This document shows positions 15,751-25,017 of a DNA stretch of 64,000 nt, in pieces. The translations under genes and the position numbers were made by a program. Under the pieces are notes generated by a model. That model was not told the origin of the DNA, searched no databases, and was given only the letters and a program-made list of their open reading frames with translations. The stretch lies in NCBI RefSeq assembly GCF_014654895.1, contig NZ_BNBE01000001.1, positions 2,356,001-2,420,000 on the forward strand, given 5' to 3'. Each line of letters opens with the position of its first letter. Within the stretch, counting starts at the first letter, position 1. This DNA comes from Streptomyces filamentosus. GTDB lineage: Bacteria > Actinomycetota > Actinomycetes > Streptomycetales > Streptomycetaceae.

Positions 15751-15789
15751 ATGCCCCCGATCTGCGCCGTATGCGCAGGTCAGGGGCAT
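15751..15789 (-). terminator. gpmA terminator supplied by the element
   Basis: 17-bp stem (15751-15767 with 15773-15789) with two wobbles, followed on the minus strand by TTTTCGCG. It directly follows the gpmA stop and mirrors the older hairpin at 6193-6229. Confidence 0.8.
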
Positions 15790-15800
15790 GATCATTTTTC

Positions 15801-16562
15801 TTACTTCTTCTTGCCCTGGTTCTTGACGGCCTCGATGGCGGCCGCGGCGGCGTCCGGGTCGAGGTAGGTGCCGCCGGGGTTGAGGGGCTTGAAGTTCTCG
15901 TCCAGCTCGTAGGAGAGCGGGATGCCGGTGGGGATGTTGAGGCCCGCGATGTCGGCGTCGGAGATGCCGTCGAGGTGCTTCACCAGGGCGCGGAGGCTGT
16001 TGCCGTGGGCGGCGACCAGGACCGTGCGGCCGGCGAGGAGGTCCGGGACGATGCCGTCGTACCAGTACGGGAGCATGCGCTCGACGACGTCCTTGAGGCA
16101 CTCGGTCTGCGGGCGCAGCTCCGGCGGGATCGTCGCGTAGCGGGCGTCGCCGGCCTGGGAGTACTCGGCGTCGTCGGCGAGCGGCGGCGGCGGGGTGTCG
16201 TACGAGCGGCGCCACAGCATGAACTGCTCCTCGCCGAACTCGGCGAGGGTCTGCGCCTTGTCCTTGCCCTGGAGGGCGCCGTAGTGGCGCTCGTTCAGGC
16301 GCCAGGAGCGGTGGACGGGGATCCAGTGGCGGTCCGCGGACTCCAGCGCGAGCTGCGCGGTGCGGATGGCGCGCTTCTGGAGGGAGGTGTGCAGGACGTC
16401 GGGGAGCAGACCGGCGTCCTTGAGCAGCTCGCCGCCTCGCGTCGCCTCCTTCTCGCCCTTCGCGGTGAGGTTCACGTCCACCCAGCCGGTGAACAGATTC
16501 TTCTCGTTCCACTCGCTCTCGCCGTGGCGGAGGAGGATCAGCTTGTACGGTGCGTCGGCCAT
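15801..16562 (-). CDS. gpmA: 2,3-bisphosphoglycerate-dependent phosphoglycerate mutase
   Basis: 253-aa glycolytic enzyme interconverting 3- and 2-phosphoglycerate in the cytoplasm. The phosphohistidine motif [10 protein letters not shown] is at residues 9-18, followed by [26 protein letters not shown], and the second catalytic His in [14 protein letters not shown]. Length is normal for dPGM. The ATG at 16562 starts [15 protein letters not shown]. It serves as the integration site of the neighbouring element, which replaces its last few codons and terminator; no truncation results. It is divergent from an MFS gene. Confidence 0.96.
   Translation of the reverse strand: MADAPYKLILLRHGESEWNEKNLFTGWVDVNLTAKGEKEATRGGELLKDAGLLPDVLHTSLQKRAIRTAQLALESADRHWIPVHRSWRLNERHYGALQGKDKAQTLAEFGEEQFMLWRRSYDTPPPPLADDAEYSQAGDARYATIPPELRPQTECLKDVVERMLPYWYDGIVPDLLAGRTVLVAAHGNSLRALVKHLDGISDADIAGLNIPTGIPLSYELDENFKPLNPGGTYLDPDAAAAAIEAVKNQGKKK
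15807..15819. other. attR core
   Basis: CTTCTTGCCCTGG, identical to 6249-6261. It overlaps the last codons of gpmA, so recombination here regenerates a full reading frame with a slightly different C terminus (QGKKK instead of QGKK). Confidence 0.75.
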
Positions 16563-16688
16563 GCGTACGAGCCTAATGGACCGCTGACGATTGACGCGCG
16601 TCGTCAATTCACTGGCGTCCGCCAGCCGAGATGCGTAAGTTTCGAGAGCCGTTGGAGGGACTTACAGCACGCAGGGGGAGCACCTCAC

Positions 16689-18104
16689 ATGTCCATCGAT
16701 TCGCTCAGACGATCGGCGCGCGCCACCGTCTCGGGCCTTCCGCAGGGCTTCTGGTGGCTCTGGCTGTCGACCTTGGTCAACAGGACCGGGGCCTTCGTCC
16801 TCACTTTCCTCTCCCTCTACCTGACGAGCGAGCTCGGGCACTCCGCGTGGTTCGCCGGACTCGTCGTCGCCCTCCACGGTCTCGGTGGCGTGGCCGGTTC
16901 CCCGCTGGGCGGTGTCCTCACCGACCGCTGGGGCCGCCGCCCCACGATGATCACGATGCACCTCGGGGCCGCCGCCTGCGCGGGCGCGCTCGCCTTCGTC
17001 ACCAGCGCCTGGGGCGTCGCCCTCGTCGTGCTGCTGATGGGCGTCGCCATGCAGGCCGTCCGCCCGTCCATCAACGCGACGATCGCCGACATGGTCCCCG
17101 CCGACGAGGTCCGCCGGGCCTACGCCCTCAACTACTGGGCGCTGAACCTCGGCTTCGCCGTCGCCTCCATCGCCGGCGGCGCCGCCGCCTTCCTCGGCTA
17201 CCGCACCCTCTTCCTCGTCGACGCCGTCGCCACCACCCTCTGCGCCGTCATCGTCTTCCTCCGGCTGCCGGAGACCCGGCCCGAGCGGGCGGAGCCGAAG
17301 GCGGGCGGGGCCGGCCGGGGCGGGAAGGCCGATCCGGGCGCGGACGCGAAGGTGTCCATGCTCGACGTGCTGCGCGACGCGCCCTTCCGGACGCTCGTCC
17401 TGCTCAACCTGCTGGTCTGCCTGGTCTTCACCGCCCCCTGGATCGGCCTGCCGCTGACGATGTCCGCGCAGGGCCTGCCGCCGTCCGCGTACGGCATGGT
17501 GATCGCCGTCAACGGCATCGTGATCGTCGCCTTCCAGCTGCTGGTCAACAGGGTGACCGAGCGGCGCTCGCCGGTCGTGCTGCTGACCGTCTCCTCGCTG
17601 CTCTTCGCCGTCGGCACGGGCGCCACCGCGCTCGCCGGCTCGTCCTTCGCCTTCGCCGCGACCGTCGTCGTGTGGACGATCGGCGAGATGGTCCACGTGC
17701 CGACGAACGCCGCCGCCACCGCCCGGCTCGCCCCCGAGCACGCCCGCGGGCGCTACCAGGGCGTGATGGGCATGTCCTGGGCCGTCGCGGGCTTCGTCGC
17801 CCCGGTGCTGGCCGGCGTGATCGTCGACGGGCCCGGCCCGGACGTCCTGTGGGCGGGCACCTTCGCCGTCGGACTCCTCGCCGCCGTCGGGTACACCCTG
17901 CGGCTGCGCCGGGCGCTGGCGGAGGAGGAGCCGATGGGGGGCGAACCGGTGGGGACCGAGCCGGTGGGGCCGGAGCTGATCGGGACCGGTCCGGTGGGGA
18001 CCGGCCCGGTGGGGACCGTCCCCGAGGACGTCGCTCCCGCGGCGGGGAGGACGGCCGGGGGCGTCAGCTCTCCGGCTGCGCCTGAGCCCGCGTCAAGTTC
18101 CTGA
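16689..18104 (+). CDS. MFS transporter with repetitive tail
   Basis: 471-aa major facilitator superfamily transporter, DHA1-like. Twelve membrane helices are evident. The MFS signature between helices 2 and 3 reads GGVLTDRWGRRPTM, and a soluble Ala/Gly-rich loop lies in the middle (about 200-220). The C-terminal 50 residues are hydrophilic with tandem GPVGT/EPVGT pentads, encoded by 15-bp repeats at about 17938-18020. Substrate unknown; drug or metabolite efflux is likely from the family. Its 3' end overlaps the convergent YbjN gene by 41 bp. Confidence 0.88.
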   Translation: MSIDSLRRSARATVSGLPQGFWWLWLSTLVNRTGAFVLTFLSLYLTSELGHSAWFAGLVVALHGLGGVAGSPLGGVLTDRWGRRPTMITMHLGAAACAGALAFVTSAWGVALVVLLMGVAMQAVRPSINATIADMVPADEVRRAYALNYWALNLGFAVASIAGGAAAFLGYRTLFLVDAVATTLCAVIVFLRLPETRPERAEPKAGGAGRGGKADPGADAKVSMLDVLRDAPFRTLVLLNLLVCLVFTAPWIGLPLTMSAQGLPPSAYGMVIAVNGIVIVAFQLLVNRVTERRSPVVLLTVSSLLFAVGTGATALAGSSFAFAATVVVWTIGEMVHVPTNAAATARLAPEHARGRYQGVMGMSWAVAGFVAPVLAGVIVDGPGPDVLWAGTFAVGLLAAVGYTLRLRRALAEEEPMGGEPVGTEPVGPELIGTGPVGTGPVGTVPEDVAPAAGRTAGGVSSPAAPEPASSS

Positions 18105-18582
18105 AGGCGTCGAGGTTGCGCGTCGACTCCCCCCGGGAGACCCGCCAGGCGTACTCCCGGCGGATGGCCGACGCGAAACCGAGTTCGAGCAGCGTGTTGA
18201 AGTCGCCGTCCGCCGCTTCCAGGACCGAGCCGAGCAGCCGGTCCAGCTCCTCCGGCGTGACGGCGGCCAGGGGAAGCTTTCCGGCCAGGTAGATGTCGCC
18301 GAGCGGGTCGATGGCGTAGCCCACCCCGTACAGCTTCAGGTTCCGTTCGAGGAGCCAGCGGTGGACGCCGGCCTCGTTCTCGTCGGGGTGGCGGACGACG
18401 AAGGCGTTGAGCGAGAGGGAGTGCCGGCCCACCCGCAGCGACAGGGTCGTGGACAGCTTGCGGGTGCCGGGGAGCTTGACCACGTACGAGCCCGGTTCGG
18501 GGCTCTCCCACTCCAGCCCCGCCTCGTCGAGCGTGTCCTCGACGGTCCGCCGTGCGTCCCGCGCGTCCTGAACGTCAGCCAT
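18064..18582 (-). CDS. YbjN domain protein
   Basis: 172-aa YbjN/T3SS-chaperone-fold protein. The alternating pattern of [49 protein letters not shown] and [20 protein letters not shown] is typical of actinobacterial YbjN proteins. Such proteins are cytoplasmic; their biochemical role is not established. Its ATG lies 8 bases inside the end of mshA, so it is coupled to mshA, as in related genomes. Its 3' end runs into the convergent MFS gene. Confidence 0.85.
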   Translation of the reverse strand: MADVQDARDARRTVEDTLDEAGLEWESPEPGSYVVKLPGTRKLSTTLSLRVGRHSLSLNAFVVRHPDENEAGVHRWLLERNLKLYGVGYAIDPLGDIYLAGKLPLAAVTPEELDRLLGSVLEAADGDFNTLLELGFASAIRREYAWRVSRGESTRNLDAFRNLTRAQAQPES

Positions 18583-19945
18583 GGTGCGAGCGTACGCGAC
18601 GGTGCTGCGCGCGCTGGCGGTGGTCGTGCATGGCGGCCGTGTACACGTCGGCGGTGCCCGAGGCGGCCGTGTCCCAGCCGAAGGACCCGGCGTGCAGCGC
18701 CGCCGCGTCGCCCATCCGCGCGACCAGTTCGGGGTCGGCGGCGAAACGGTCCAGCACGCGCGCGTAGTCGGCCGGGTCGTGGCCCTGCACCAGGAAGCCG
18801 GTCCGCCCGTCCCGTACGGCGACGGGCAGTCCGCCCACCGCCGCCGCGACGACCGGGGTGCCGGCCGCCTGCGCCTCTATCGCCACGAGCCCGAAGGACT
18901 CGCTGTACGAGGGCATGACGAGGACCGACGCGGCCCGGAACCAGTCCGCGAGCCGCTCCTGGCCCACCGGCGGGTGGAAGCGCACCAGATCGGCGATGCC
19001 CAGCTTCGCGGCGAGCTTCTGGAGCCCCTCCGGCTTGGCGAGGCCGCTGCCACTGGGGCCGCCGACGACCGGCACCACCATGCGGGAGCGCAGCGAGGGG
19101 TCGCGGTCGACCATCAGGGCGGCGGCGCGCAGCAGCACGTCCGGGGCCTTGAGGGGCTGGATGCGGCCGGCGAAGACCGGCACGAAGGCGCCCTGCGGCA
19201 GGCCGAGGCGGGCGCGGGCGGCGGCCCGGCCGTCGGCGGGCCGGAAGCGGTCCAGGTTGACCCCGGGGTGGACGACCGCGATCTTGCCGGGGTCCGCGTC
19301 GTAGAAGCGGGCCAGCTCGTCGGCCTCCTCGGTGGTGTTGGCGATCAGCCGGTCGGCGGCGGCGACGATCTGCGTCTCGCCGATCACGCGGGCGGCGGGC
19401 TCGGGGGCGTCGCCCTCGGCGAGCGCCGCGTTCTTGACCTTGGCCATGGTGTGCATGGCGTGGACGAGCGGGACTCCCCACCGCTCGGCGGCGAGCCAGC
19501 CGACGTGCCCGGACAGCCAGTAGTGCGAGTGGACCAGGTCGTAGTGGCCGGGGCGGTGGCCCGCCCACGCCTGCATCACGCCGTGCGTGAAGGCGCAGAG
19601 CTGGGCCGGCAGCTCCTCCTTGGCCAGCCCCTCGTACGGGCCCGCGTCGACGTGCCGCACCAGGACGCCGGGGGCCAGCTCGACCACCGGGGGGAGGCCG
19701 CCGGTGGTGGCCCGGGTGAAGATCTCGACCTCGATGTCGATGGCGGCGAGCCGCTTGGCGAGCTCGACGATGTAGACGTTCATGCCGCCCGCGTCGCCCG
19801 TGCCCGGCTGGTGCAGCGGGGAGGTGTGGACGGAGAGCATGGCGACCCGGCGGGGCGTCCGGGGGCGGCCCGGCAGCCTGAGCCGGGAGGCCGCTGCCGG
19901 GTGCCGGTGCCGGGTGCCGGCGAACCGGGACACGTACTGGCTCAC
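18575..19945 (-). CDS. mshA: D-inositol-3-phosphate glycosyltransferase MshA
   Basis: 456-aa GT4 glycosyltransferase catalysing the first mycothiol step, transfer of GlcNAc from UDP-GlcNAc to 1D-myo-inositol 3-phosphate. The N-terminal acceptor domain has [24 protein letters not shown] and HSHYWLSG. The C-terminal nucleotide-sugar domain has [15 protein letters not shown] and the E-x7-E motif in [22 protein letters not shown]. The first 35 residues are a basic extension. The GTG at 19945 follows GGAAGGA by about 9 bases. It is co-transcribed with the YbjN gene. Confidence 0.95.
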   Translation of the reverse strand: MSQYVSRFAGTRHRHPAAASRLRLPGRPRTPRRVAMLSVHTSPLHQPGTGDAGGMNVYIVELAKRLAAIDIEVEIFTRATTGGLPPVVELAPGVLVRHVDAGPYEGLAKEELPAQLCAFTHGVMQAWAGHRPGHYDLVHSHYWLSGHVGWLAAERWGVPLVHAMHTMAKVKNAALAEGDAPEPAARVIGETQIVAAADRLIANTTEEADELARFYDADPGKIAVVHPGVNLDRFRPADGRAAARARLGLPQGAFVPVFAGRIQPLKAPDVLLRAAALMVDRDPSLRSRMVVPVVGGPSGSGLAKPEGLQKLAAKLGIADLVRFHPPVGQERLADWFRAASVLVMPSYSESFGLVAIEAQAAGTPVVAAAVGGLPVAVRDGRTGFLVQGHDPADYARVLDRFAADPELVARMGDAAALHAGSFGWDTAASGTADVYTAAMHDHRQRAQHRRVRSHHG

Positions 19946-20354
19946 GTCGGCGGTCCTTCCGCGAGAGGGCCCGGCGGCTCGCCTGGCGGGGCTTGCCTGC
20001 CGGAACTTTTCGGACGGTCTTGTCGGGCGGGCTGTCGGTCGGGCTGATCGGTCTTGTCGAGCTGGTCGGGCGGTCTGGTCGGCCGGGCCGGTGGTTCCCG
20101 GCCGGGGACGGCCGCGCCGGCGCGTCCCGGCCCGCCGGACACGCCTGAGGGAGGGCGCAGACGCCCTCCGGCACGGCACAACACCGGAACCGTCCCTTTC
20201 ATTTCCACGACCGGCTCCTTTTGCCAATTCATTGCACGTTCCCGTCGCGCGGAGCACCCCGCCGCCGGGGCGGGCGGGGGCACGCGCGCGTGGCGGCGGC
20301 TTCCCCGTTTCCCTCGCGCCACGCGCGCGCGGGGGCGCCGCGTACCCTCGTCGC
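19946..20354. other. Noncoding divergent gap before mshA
   Basis: 409 bp between divergent mshA and the methyltransferase gene. The half nearest mshA is a GGTC/TTGTC-rich low-complexity stretch (about 19995-20100). The start of the other half contains the probable promoters; no operator stands out. Confidence 0.4.
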
Positions 20355-21158
20355 ATGGCCCCGCGCACCACCCGCCCCGTCGGCACCCCGACCCGCGGGA
20401 CCACCAACCCGAACCGGCTGCGCCGCATGGACCGCTGGATCGCCGCCGTCCACGGCCCCGCCCTGCGCCGCTCCCCCGAGCCGCCCGTCGCCGTCGACCT
20501 CGGGTACGGAGCCGCCCCCTGGACCGCCGTGGAACTGCTCGCCCGGTTGCGCACCGCCGAGCCCCGCACGCTGCTGTACGGGATCGAGATCGAGCCCGCC
20601 CGGGTCGAGGCCGCGAAGCCGTACGAGGAGCGGCACGAGGGCCTGCGCTTCGCGCACGGCGGCTTCGAGGTGCCGGTGCCGGGGACGCCCGCGCTGATCC
20701 GGGCGGCGAACGTGCTGCGCCAGTACGACGAGGAGCAGGTCGCGGCGGTGTGGCGGCGGCTGTGCGGGCGGCTCGCGCCCGGCGGGCTGCTCGTCGAGGG
20801 GACCTGCGACGAGATCGGGCGCCGGCACGTGTGGGTGGCGCTCGACCGGGGCGGGCCGCGCACGGTCACCTTCGCGACCCGGCTCGGCTCCCTCGACCGC
20901 CCCTCCGACCTCGCCGAACGCCTCCCGAAGGCGCTCATCCACCGCAACGTGCCGGGCGAACCCGTGCACGCCTTCCTCCGGGACTTCGACCGCGCCTGGG
21001 CGGCGGCGGCCCCGTACGCCTCCCTGGGCGCCCGGCAGCGCTGGATCCGCTCCGTCCGCGACCTCGCGGCGGACTGGCCGGTCGTGGACGGCCCGAAGCG
21101 CTGGCGCCAGGGCGAGGTGACCCTCCGGTGGGACGCCCTCGCGCCGGGCGGCGGGTGA
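20355..21158 (+). CDS. Class I SAM-dependent methyltransferase-like protein
   Basis: 267-aa Rossmann-type methyltransferase-like protein. The SAM-binding motif I is [17 protein letters not shown] (about 46-62), followed by the acidic [15 protein letters not shown] and [13 protein letters not shown], and a [20 protein letters not shown] motif at the end of the core. The tail is alpha-helical. Substrate unknown. It stands alone between the mshA promoter region and a repeat-containing gap. Confidence 0.8.
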   Translation: MAPRTTRPVGTPTRGTTNPNRLRRMDRWIAAVHGPALRRSPEPPVAVDLGYGAAPWTAVELLARLRTAEPRTLLYGIEIEPARVEAAKPYEERHEGLRFAHGGFEVPVPGTPALIRAANVLRQYDEEQVAAVWRRLCGRLAPGGLLVEGTCDEIGRRHVWVALDRGGPRTVTFATRLGSLDRPSDLAERLPKALIHRNVPGEPVHAFLRDFDRAWAAAAPYASLGARQRWIRSVRDLAADWPVVDGPKRWRQGEVTLRWDALAPGGG

Positions 21159-21498
21159 CGGGGCCACGGCAGGGAGGGGGTCCCCCGGGCGTCGGCGGCC
21201 GGAGCCGTGAGCGGCCCGGGCCGGCGGGTGGCCGGAGCCGTAAGCGACCCGGGCCGGCGGGTGGCGGGAGCCGCGGGTGGCCGGGAGGTGTCCTGGGGGC
21301 CTCCCGGGGACCTCCGGTGCGCCACATCACCCCCCTTCCCCCGTGTCCCGGGAACGTCATCCGGTCGGCGGCCGTCACTCTGGCGGGGTACCTGTCGTTT
21401 TCCGGTTCCGCGTGGCACTATCGCCAGGACCACCACAAGTTACTGACGGTAAATCAGAAAGTGGCCGAGGGGGGACCCGGGCCGCGAGGGGGAAACCA
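21159..21498. repeat. Gap with 33-bp direct repeats
   Basis: 340 bp before the NlpC/P60 gene. A 33-bp unit beginning GGCCGGAGCCGT and ending GGGCCGGCGGGT occurs at about 21198 and 21231, with a partial third copy at 21264. The rest should hold the downstream promoter. No c-di-AMP (ydaO) riboswitch-like sequence was recognised. Confidence 0.6.
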
Positions 21499-22557
21499 GT
21501 GAACCGACGACGCCGACGTCCGTACGCCGCCGCCACGGTCACCGTGGCCTGCGCCCTGGCCGTCCTCGCCTCGCCCGCGCTCACCCTCCGGGCCTCGGCG
21601 GCCCCGCTGCCGCCGCCCCCGCCGAAGAAGACCCTCAAAGAGGTCCGCACCGAGATCGAGGACCTGTACCGGCAGGCGGCCGCCGCCACCGACGCGTACA
21701 ACCTCGCCGAGGAGCGCACCGAGCAGCAGTCCGCCGAGATCGTCCGGCTCGCCCGCATGATCGAGGGCGGCCGGAAGCGGATCGACACCCTCAAGGCCCA
21801 GGCCGGCGCCACCGCCCGCGCCCAGTACCGCAACGGCGGCATCCCCGACAGCGCCCAGCTCGTCCTCACCGGCGACCCGCAGCTCTTCCTCGACACCGCC
21901 GGCCGGCTCCGCGAGGGCGCCAAGGCCACCACCGACCTCATCGCCGAACTCACCCGCGCCCAGGCCGAGCTGGACACCTATGCCAAGGAGGCCGGCGACA
22001 ACTGGACCAAGCTGGAGGCCGACCGCGTCAAGCAGGCCCAGGCGAAGAAGGACATCAACAGCAAGATCGACGCCGCGAAGAAGCTGGAGGGCGAGCTCGC
22101 CGCCGAGGAGCGCGAACGGCTGCGCCGCCTGGAGGAGCTGGCCCGGCAGCGGGCCCAGACGAAGTGGCTCGGCTCCGGCATACTCGGCGAACTCACCGAC
22201 GCCACCACCCCCGAGGCCCGCAAGGCCATCGAGAACGCCCTCGCGCAGGTCGGCAAGCCGTACGTGTGGGGGGCCGAGGGCCCGGACTCCTTCGACTGCT
22301 CCGGCCTGACCCAGTCCGCCTGGGCCGCCGCCGGCACGCCGATCCCGCGCACCTCGCAGGAGCAGTGGCGGCTGCTCCCCCGCGTGCAGCCGAAGGACAT
22401 GCGCCCCGGCGACCTGATCGTCTACTACAAGGACGCCAGCCACATCGGCATGTACATCGGGAACGGGAAGATGGTCCACGCCCCCCGCCCCGGGCGGAAC
22501 GTCACGGTCGCGGGCGCCGGCTCGATGGAGATCCTCGGCATCGTCCGCCCGAGCTGA
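21499..22557 (+). CDS. Secreted NlpC/P60 cell-wall endopeptidase
   Basis: 352-aa secreted peptidoglycan hydrolase. A Sec signal is followed by a long coiled coil (about 45-220, PKKTLKEVRTEIEDLYRQ to RLEELARQRAQ) of the kind that regulates RipA-like enzymes. The NlpC/P60 catalytic domain is C-terminal, with Cys267 in FDCSGL, His315 in ASHIGMYIG and a third polar position in MVHAPRPG. It cleaves stem peptides (gamma-D-Glu-type bonds in the family). The GTG start has GAGGGGGAAA upstream. It stands alone in a repeat-rich neighbourhood. Confidence 0.9.
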   Translation: MNRRRRRPYAAATVTVACALAVLASPALTLRASAAPLPPPPPKKTLKEVRTEIEDLYRQAAAATDAYNLAEERTEQQSAEIVRLARMIEGGRKRIDTLKAQAGATARAQYRNGGIPDSAQLVLTGDPQLFLDTAGRLREGAKATTDLIAELTRAQAELDTYAKEAGDNWTKLEADRVKQAQAKKDINSKIDAAKKLEGELAAEERERLRRLEELARQRAQTKWLGSGILGELTDATTPEARKAIENALAQVGKPYVWGAEGPDSFDCSGLTQSAWAAAGTPIPRTSQEQWRLLPRVQPKDMRPGDLIVYYKDASHIGMYIGNGKMVHAPRPGRNVTVAGAGSMEILGIVRPS

Positions 22558-23166
22558 CCGGCCGGGCTGACCGGTCGAACCGAACGGCCGGGACGACCGG
22601 TCGAGCCGAACGGCCGGGACGGCCCTCCGAGCCGACCCGGCCGGGACGATCGGCCGAGGCGGCCTCGCGGTCGAACCGGATCGGGCCCGCGGTCGAACCG
22701 GGTCGGCCCCACTGCCGAATCCGGCCGGCCCCGCGATCGAACCCGGCCGAGCCCCCGCTCCTGCCCCCGCCCCCGCCCCCGCATCCGCCTCCGCGGAACG
22801 GTCCGAAGGGGCAGACCCGCCCCGGCCGCGAGGGCAGTGCCGTCCCTCCCGCGAGGGCAGTGCCGCCCCGCCGCGCGGGCGGACCCGCCGGGCCGGAAGG
22901 GCACTCCTCCCGACCTGACGGGCTCGTCCCGGCGCGTGCCGGGAGGGGCGGGGCCGGGGAGTGACCTTTCTCATGGGCCGGGGAGCCGGTCCCGGCCGCC
23001 GCGGGCGCAACTACCTCCCCTTCCGCGGCATATGCCAAGGCGTTCGGAGCCGCCCGGCCGGTGATCACCATTCCGCTGCGCGCCGCAGTGCCGCTATGGT
23101 CCCGGACGGGCGGGACGCCACCCGGCGCCCGGCGCACCCTCGGGGGAGGGAAGGAAACCCGGACCG
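22558..23166. repeat. Long noncoding gap with degenerate GACCGGTCGA repeats
   Basis: About 610 bp without a gene. From 22558 to about 22760 the sequence is built of degenerate units around GACCGGTCGAACCGAACGGC and GCGGTCGAACCGG. Around 22828-22890 GCGAGGGCAGTGCCG is repeated. The final part should contain the promoter of the phosphatase gene, with RBS GGGGGAGGGAAGG. Confidence 0.6.
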
Positions 23167-24540
23167 ATGCCCGTATCCGTACCGCACCAGAGAAACGTCT
23201 CTGCTGCGGGGCAAGGCGACACCGCCGCCATGGCCGCCACGCCCATGGAGACCCCCGCCGCCACCGACGCAGGAACCGGCACAGGCACAGGAACAGGCAC
23301 GACGACGCACACCGGAGCAGGCACGGGCGCGGGGACCGACCGCGACCGCACCGACCTCACCCTGCTGGTCGTCGAGGACGACCCGGCGGGTTCCCTCGCC
23401 GTGCCCGAGCTGCTCGACGCGGCCGGCAAGGCCGGCACCCGGGTCCGCATCCGCACCGCCCGCAACCTCACCGAGGCCGAGCGGCTCCTCACCGACGACG
23501 TGCACTGCGTGCTCGTCGACCTCTCGCTGCCCGTGCCCAGGGGCTCGGGCGACGAGGACCCGCTCGCCCCGCTGCGGCACATCCTGCGCCTCGCGCCCCG
23601 GCACGCCGTCCTCGCCCTGGCCCCCTCCTCCGACGCGGAACTCGCCGCAGAGGCGGTACGGGTCGGGGCCCAGGACCACCTCTTCCGCGAGGAGCTGGAC
23701 GGCCGGCTGCTGAGCCGCGCCATCCGGTACGCCGTCGAGCGCAAGCGCAACGACGCCGCCAAGGTGAAGCTCGCCGAGTCCCGGCTGCGCGCCCAGGAGA
23801 ACGCCCGCCTGGAGCGCGGCCTGCTGCCCACCCCGCTCCTGGACGGCTCCGACCTGCTCTTCGCCGCCAGCTACCGGCCCGGCCGGTCCCGCGCGCTGCT
23901 CGGCGGCGACTTCTACGACGTGGTCCGCACCCCGGACGGCACCGTGCACGCCATGATCGGCGACGTCTGCGGCCACGGCCCGGACGAGGCCGCCCTCGGC
24001 GTGGAGCTGCGGATCGCCTGGCGCGCCCTGACCTTCGCCGGGCTGTGCGGGGACGAGCTGCTCTCCACCCTCCAGCGGGTCCTGGAGCACGAGCGGGAGA
24101 GCGAGGAGATCTTCGCGACCCTCTGCACCGTCGACATCGCGCCCGACGGCCGCCGCGCCGGGCTGTGCCTCGCCGGGCACCCGGCCCCGCTCGTCGCCCA
24201 CCGGGGCGGGACGGCGCGCCTCCTGCCGTACGAGGACGGCGGCCCGGCCCTCGGCCTGCTGCCGCGCGCCCGCTGGCCGCGCCGCCAGGTCGAGCTGGGC
24301 GGGGCGTGGAGCCTGCTGCTCTACACGGACGGCCTGATCGAGGGCCGCACCGCCGGTCCCGGCTCGCCGCGGCTCGGGCAGGACGGCATGGTCGAGATGA
24401 TCAACCGGCAGCTGGCCGGGGGCCTGCACGGCGAGGCCCTGCTGGAGGCGGCGATGGCCGAGGCCCGCGCGCTGAACGGCGGCGAGCTGACCGACGACGT
24501 GGCGCTGCTGGCCCTGGAACGCGACAGGACCCGGGGGTGA
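23167..24540 (+). CDS. Receiver domain-PP2C phosphatase fusion
   Basis: 457-aa regulator with a disordered Thr/Gly-rich N terminus (residues about 30-58, repeated TGTG), a response-regulator receiver domain (about 60-185: LLVVEDDP, VLVDLSLPV with a phospho-acceptor Asp, and a degenerate final Lys motif) and a C-terminal SpoIIE/RsbU-type PP2C phosphatase (about 220-455) with LLGGDFYDVV, GDVCGHGPDEAA, LYTDGLIEGR and GELTDDVALLAL metal-binding Asp residues. In Streptomyces such proteins dephosphorylate anti-sigma antagonists in stress-sigma pathways. The specific target is not identifiable here. Confidence 0.9.
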   Translation: MPVSVPHQRNVSAAGQGDTAAMAATPMETPAATDAGTGTGTGTGTTTHTGAGTGAGTDRDRTDLTLLVVEDDPAGSLAVPELLDAAGKAGTRVRIRTARNLTEAERLLTDDVHCVLVDLSLPVPRGSGDEDPLAPLRHILRLAPRHAVLALAPSSDAELAAEAVRVGAQDHLFREELDGRLLSRAIRYAVERKRNDAAKVKLAESRLRAQENARLERGLLPTPLLDGSDLLFAASYRPGRSRALLGGDFYDVVRTPDGTVHAMIGDVCGHGPDEAALGVELRIAWRALTFAGLCGDELLSTLQRVLEHERESEEIFATLCTVDIAPDGRRAGLCLAGHPAPLVAHRGGTARLLPYEDGGPALGLLPRARWPRRQVELGGAWSLLLYTDGLIEGRTAGPGSPRLGQDGMVEMINRQLAGGLHGEALLEAAMAEARALNGGELTDDVALLALERDRTRG

Positions 24541-24572
24541 GGCCCCCCCGGGTCCCGCCCGCGTCCCGTCCG

Positions 24573-24932
24573 TCAACGGCCGCCGTTGTAGGGGCCGTAC
24601 GGACCGTCGCTGCTGGAGCCGCCGCCGCGCCGGCCGCCGCCCCCGCCGCCCATGACCTGCCGGAGGGCCGGCCGGACGTCCACCATGAAGACGATCGCGG
24701 CGATCAGGCCGGCGATCAGGAGGAAGAGGAGGCCGGGGAGGAAGAGGTTCAGGGCGAGGTTGACCCCGAGGAGGATCAGCCAGAACTTCTTCGTCTGCTT
24801 GTCCGCGGCCCGGTAGGCGTCCTCGCGGACCATCGCCGCGATGACGAACGAGGCGACGGCGAAGCCGGTGAACACCAGGAACATCAGCAGGTTGAGGGTG
24901 TTGTCGAACCGGTCCATCAGCATGCTGAACAC
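24573..24932 (-). CDS. DUF2516 family membrane protein
   Basis: 119-aa inner-membrane protein with three hydrophobic segments (about 12-34, 49-63 and 66-84) and a Gly/Ser/Tyr-rich disordered tail. It matches the DUF2516 pattern (FVIAAMVREDAYRAADKQTKKFWLILLG). Function unknown. The GTG at 24932 is used; the in-frame ATGs at 24923 and 24917 are equally possible. It lies upstream of, and near, the HBHA-like gene on the same strand. Confidence 0.8.
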   Translation of the reverse strand: MFSMLMDRFDNTLNLLMFLVFTGFAVASFVIAAMVREDAYRAADKQTKKFWLILLGVNLALNLFLPGLLFLLIAGLIAAIVFMVDVRPALRQVMGGGGGGRRGGGSSSDGPYGPYNGGR

Positions 24933-25017
24933 CGCCTAGGGGTCATGGGGTACGGGCGCCTCGCGGTCAACGTACCCGTTCCAACGCTCCGCGCCCCAGG
25001 AATCGTGCCCGGGTCCG

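Larger units (their letters stand above)
6246..15820. mobile_element. Integrative element inserted at the 3' end of gpmA
   Basis: About 9.57 kb bounded by CTTCTTGCCCTGG at 6249-6261 and 15807-15819. Inside are, from left, a repeat-rich noncoding region, a YozE-like gene, a kinase and GntR regulator (minus), an operon of two HTH proteins, HNH nuclease and P-loop ATPase (plus), an excisionase-like gene, a tyrosine integrase and a NYN gene (minus). The int-xis-replication set recalls actinomycete integrative elements, but no TraB/FtsK-like or Spd genes and no phage structural genes are present. The boundaries are inferred from the duplicated gpmA tail, not from a second genome. Confidence 0.8.

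Noticed and set aside
18575..21436. 953-aa frame starting far upstream of mshA
   Set aside because: The added part is Arg/Pro-rich shadow coding over the methyltransferase gene; the conserved MshA start with RBS is at 19945.
21300..21498. c-di-AMP (ydaO) riboswitch upstream of the NlpC/P60 gene
   Set aside because: Such switches are common before cell-wall hydrolases in Streptomyces, but I could not find the conserved core in this leader.
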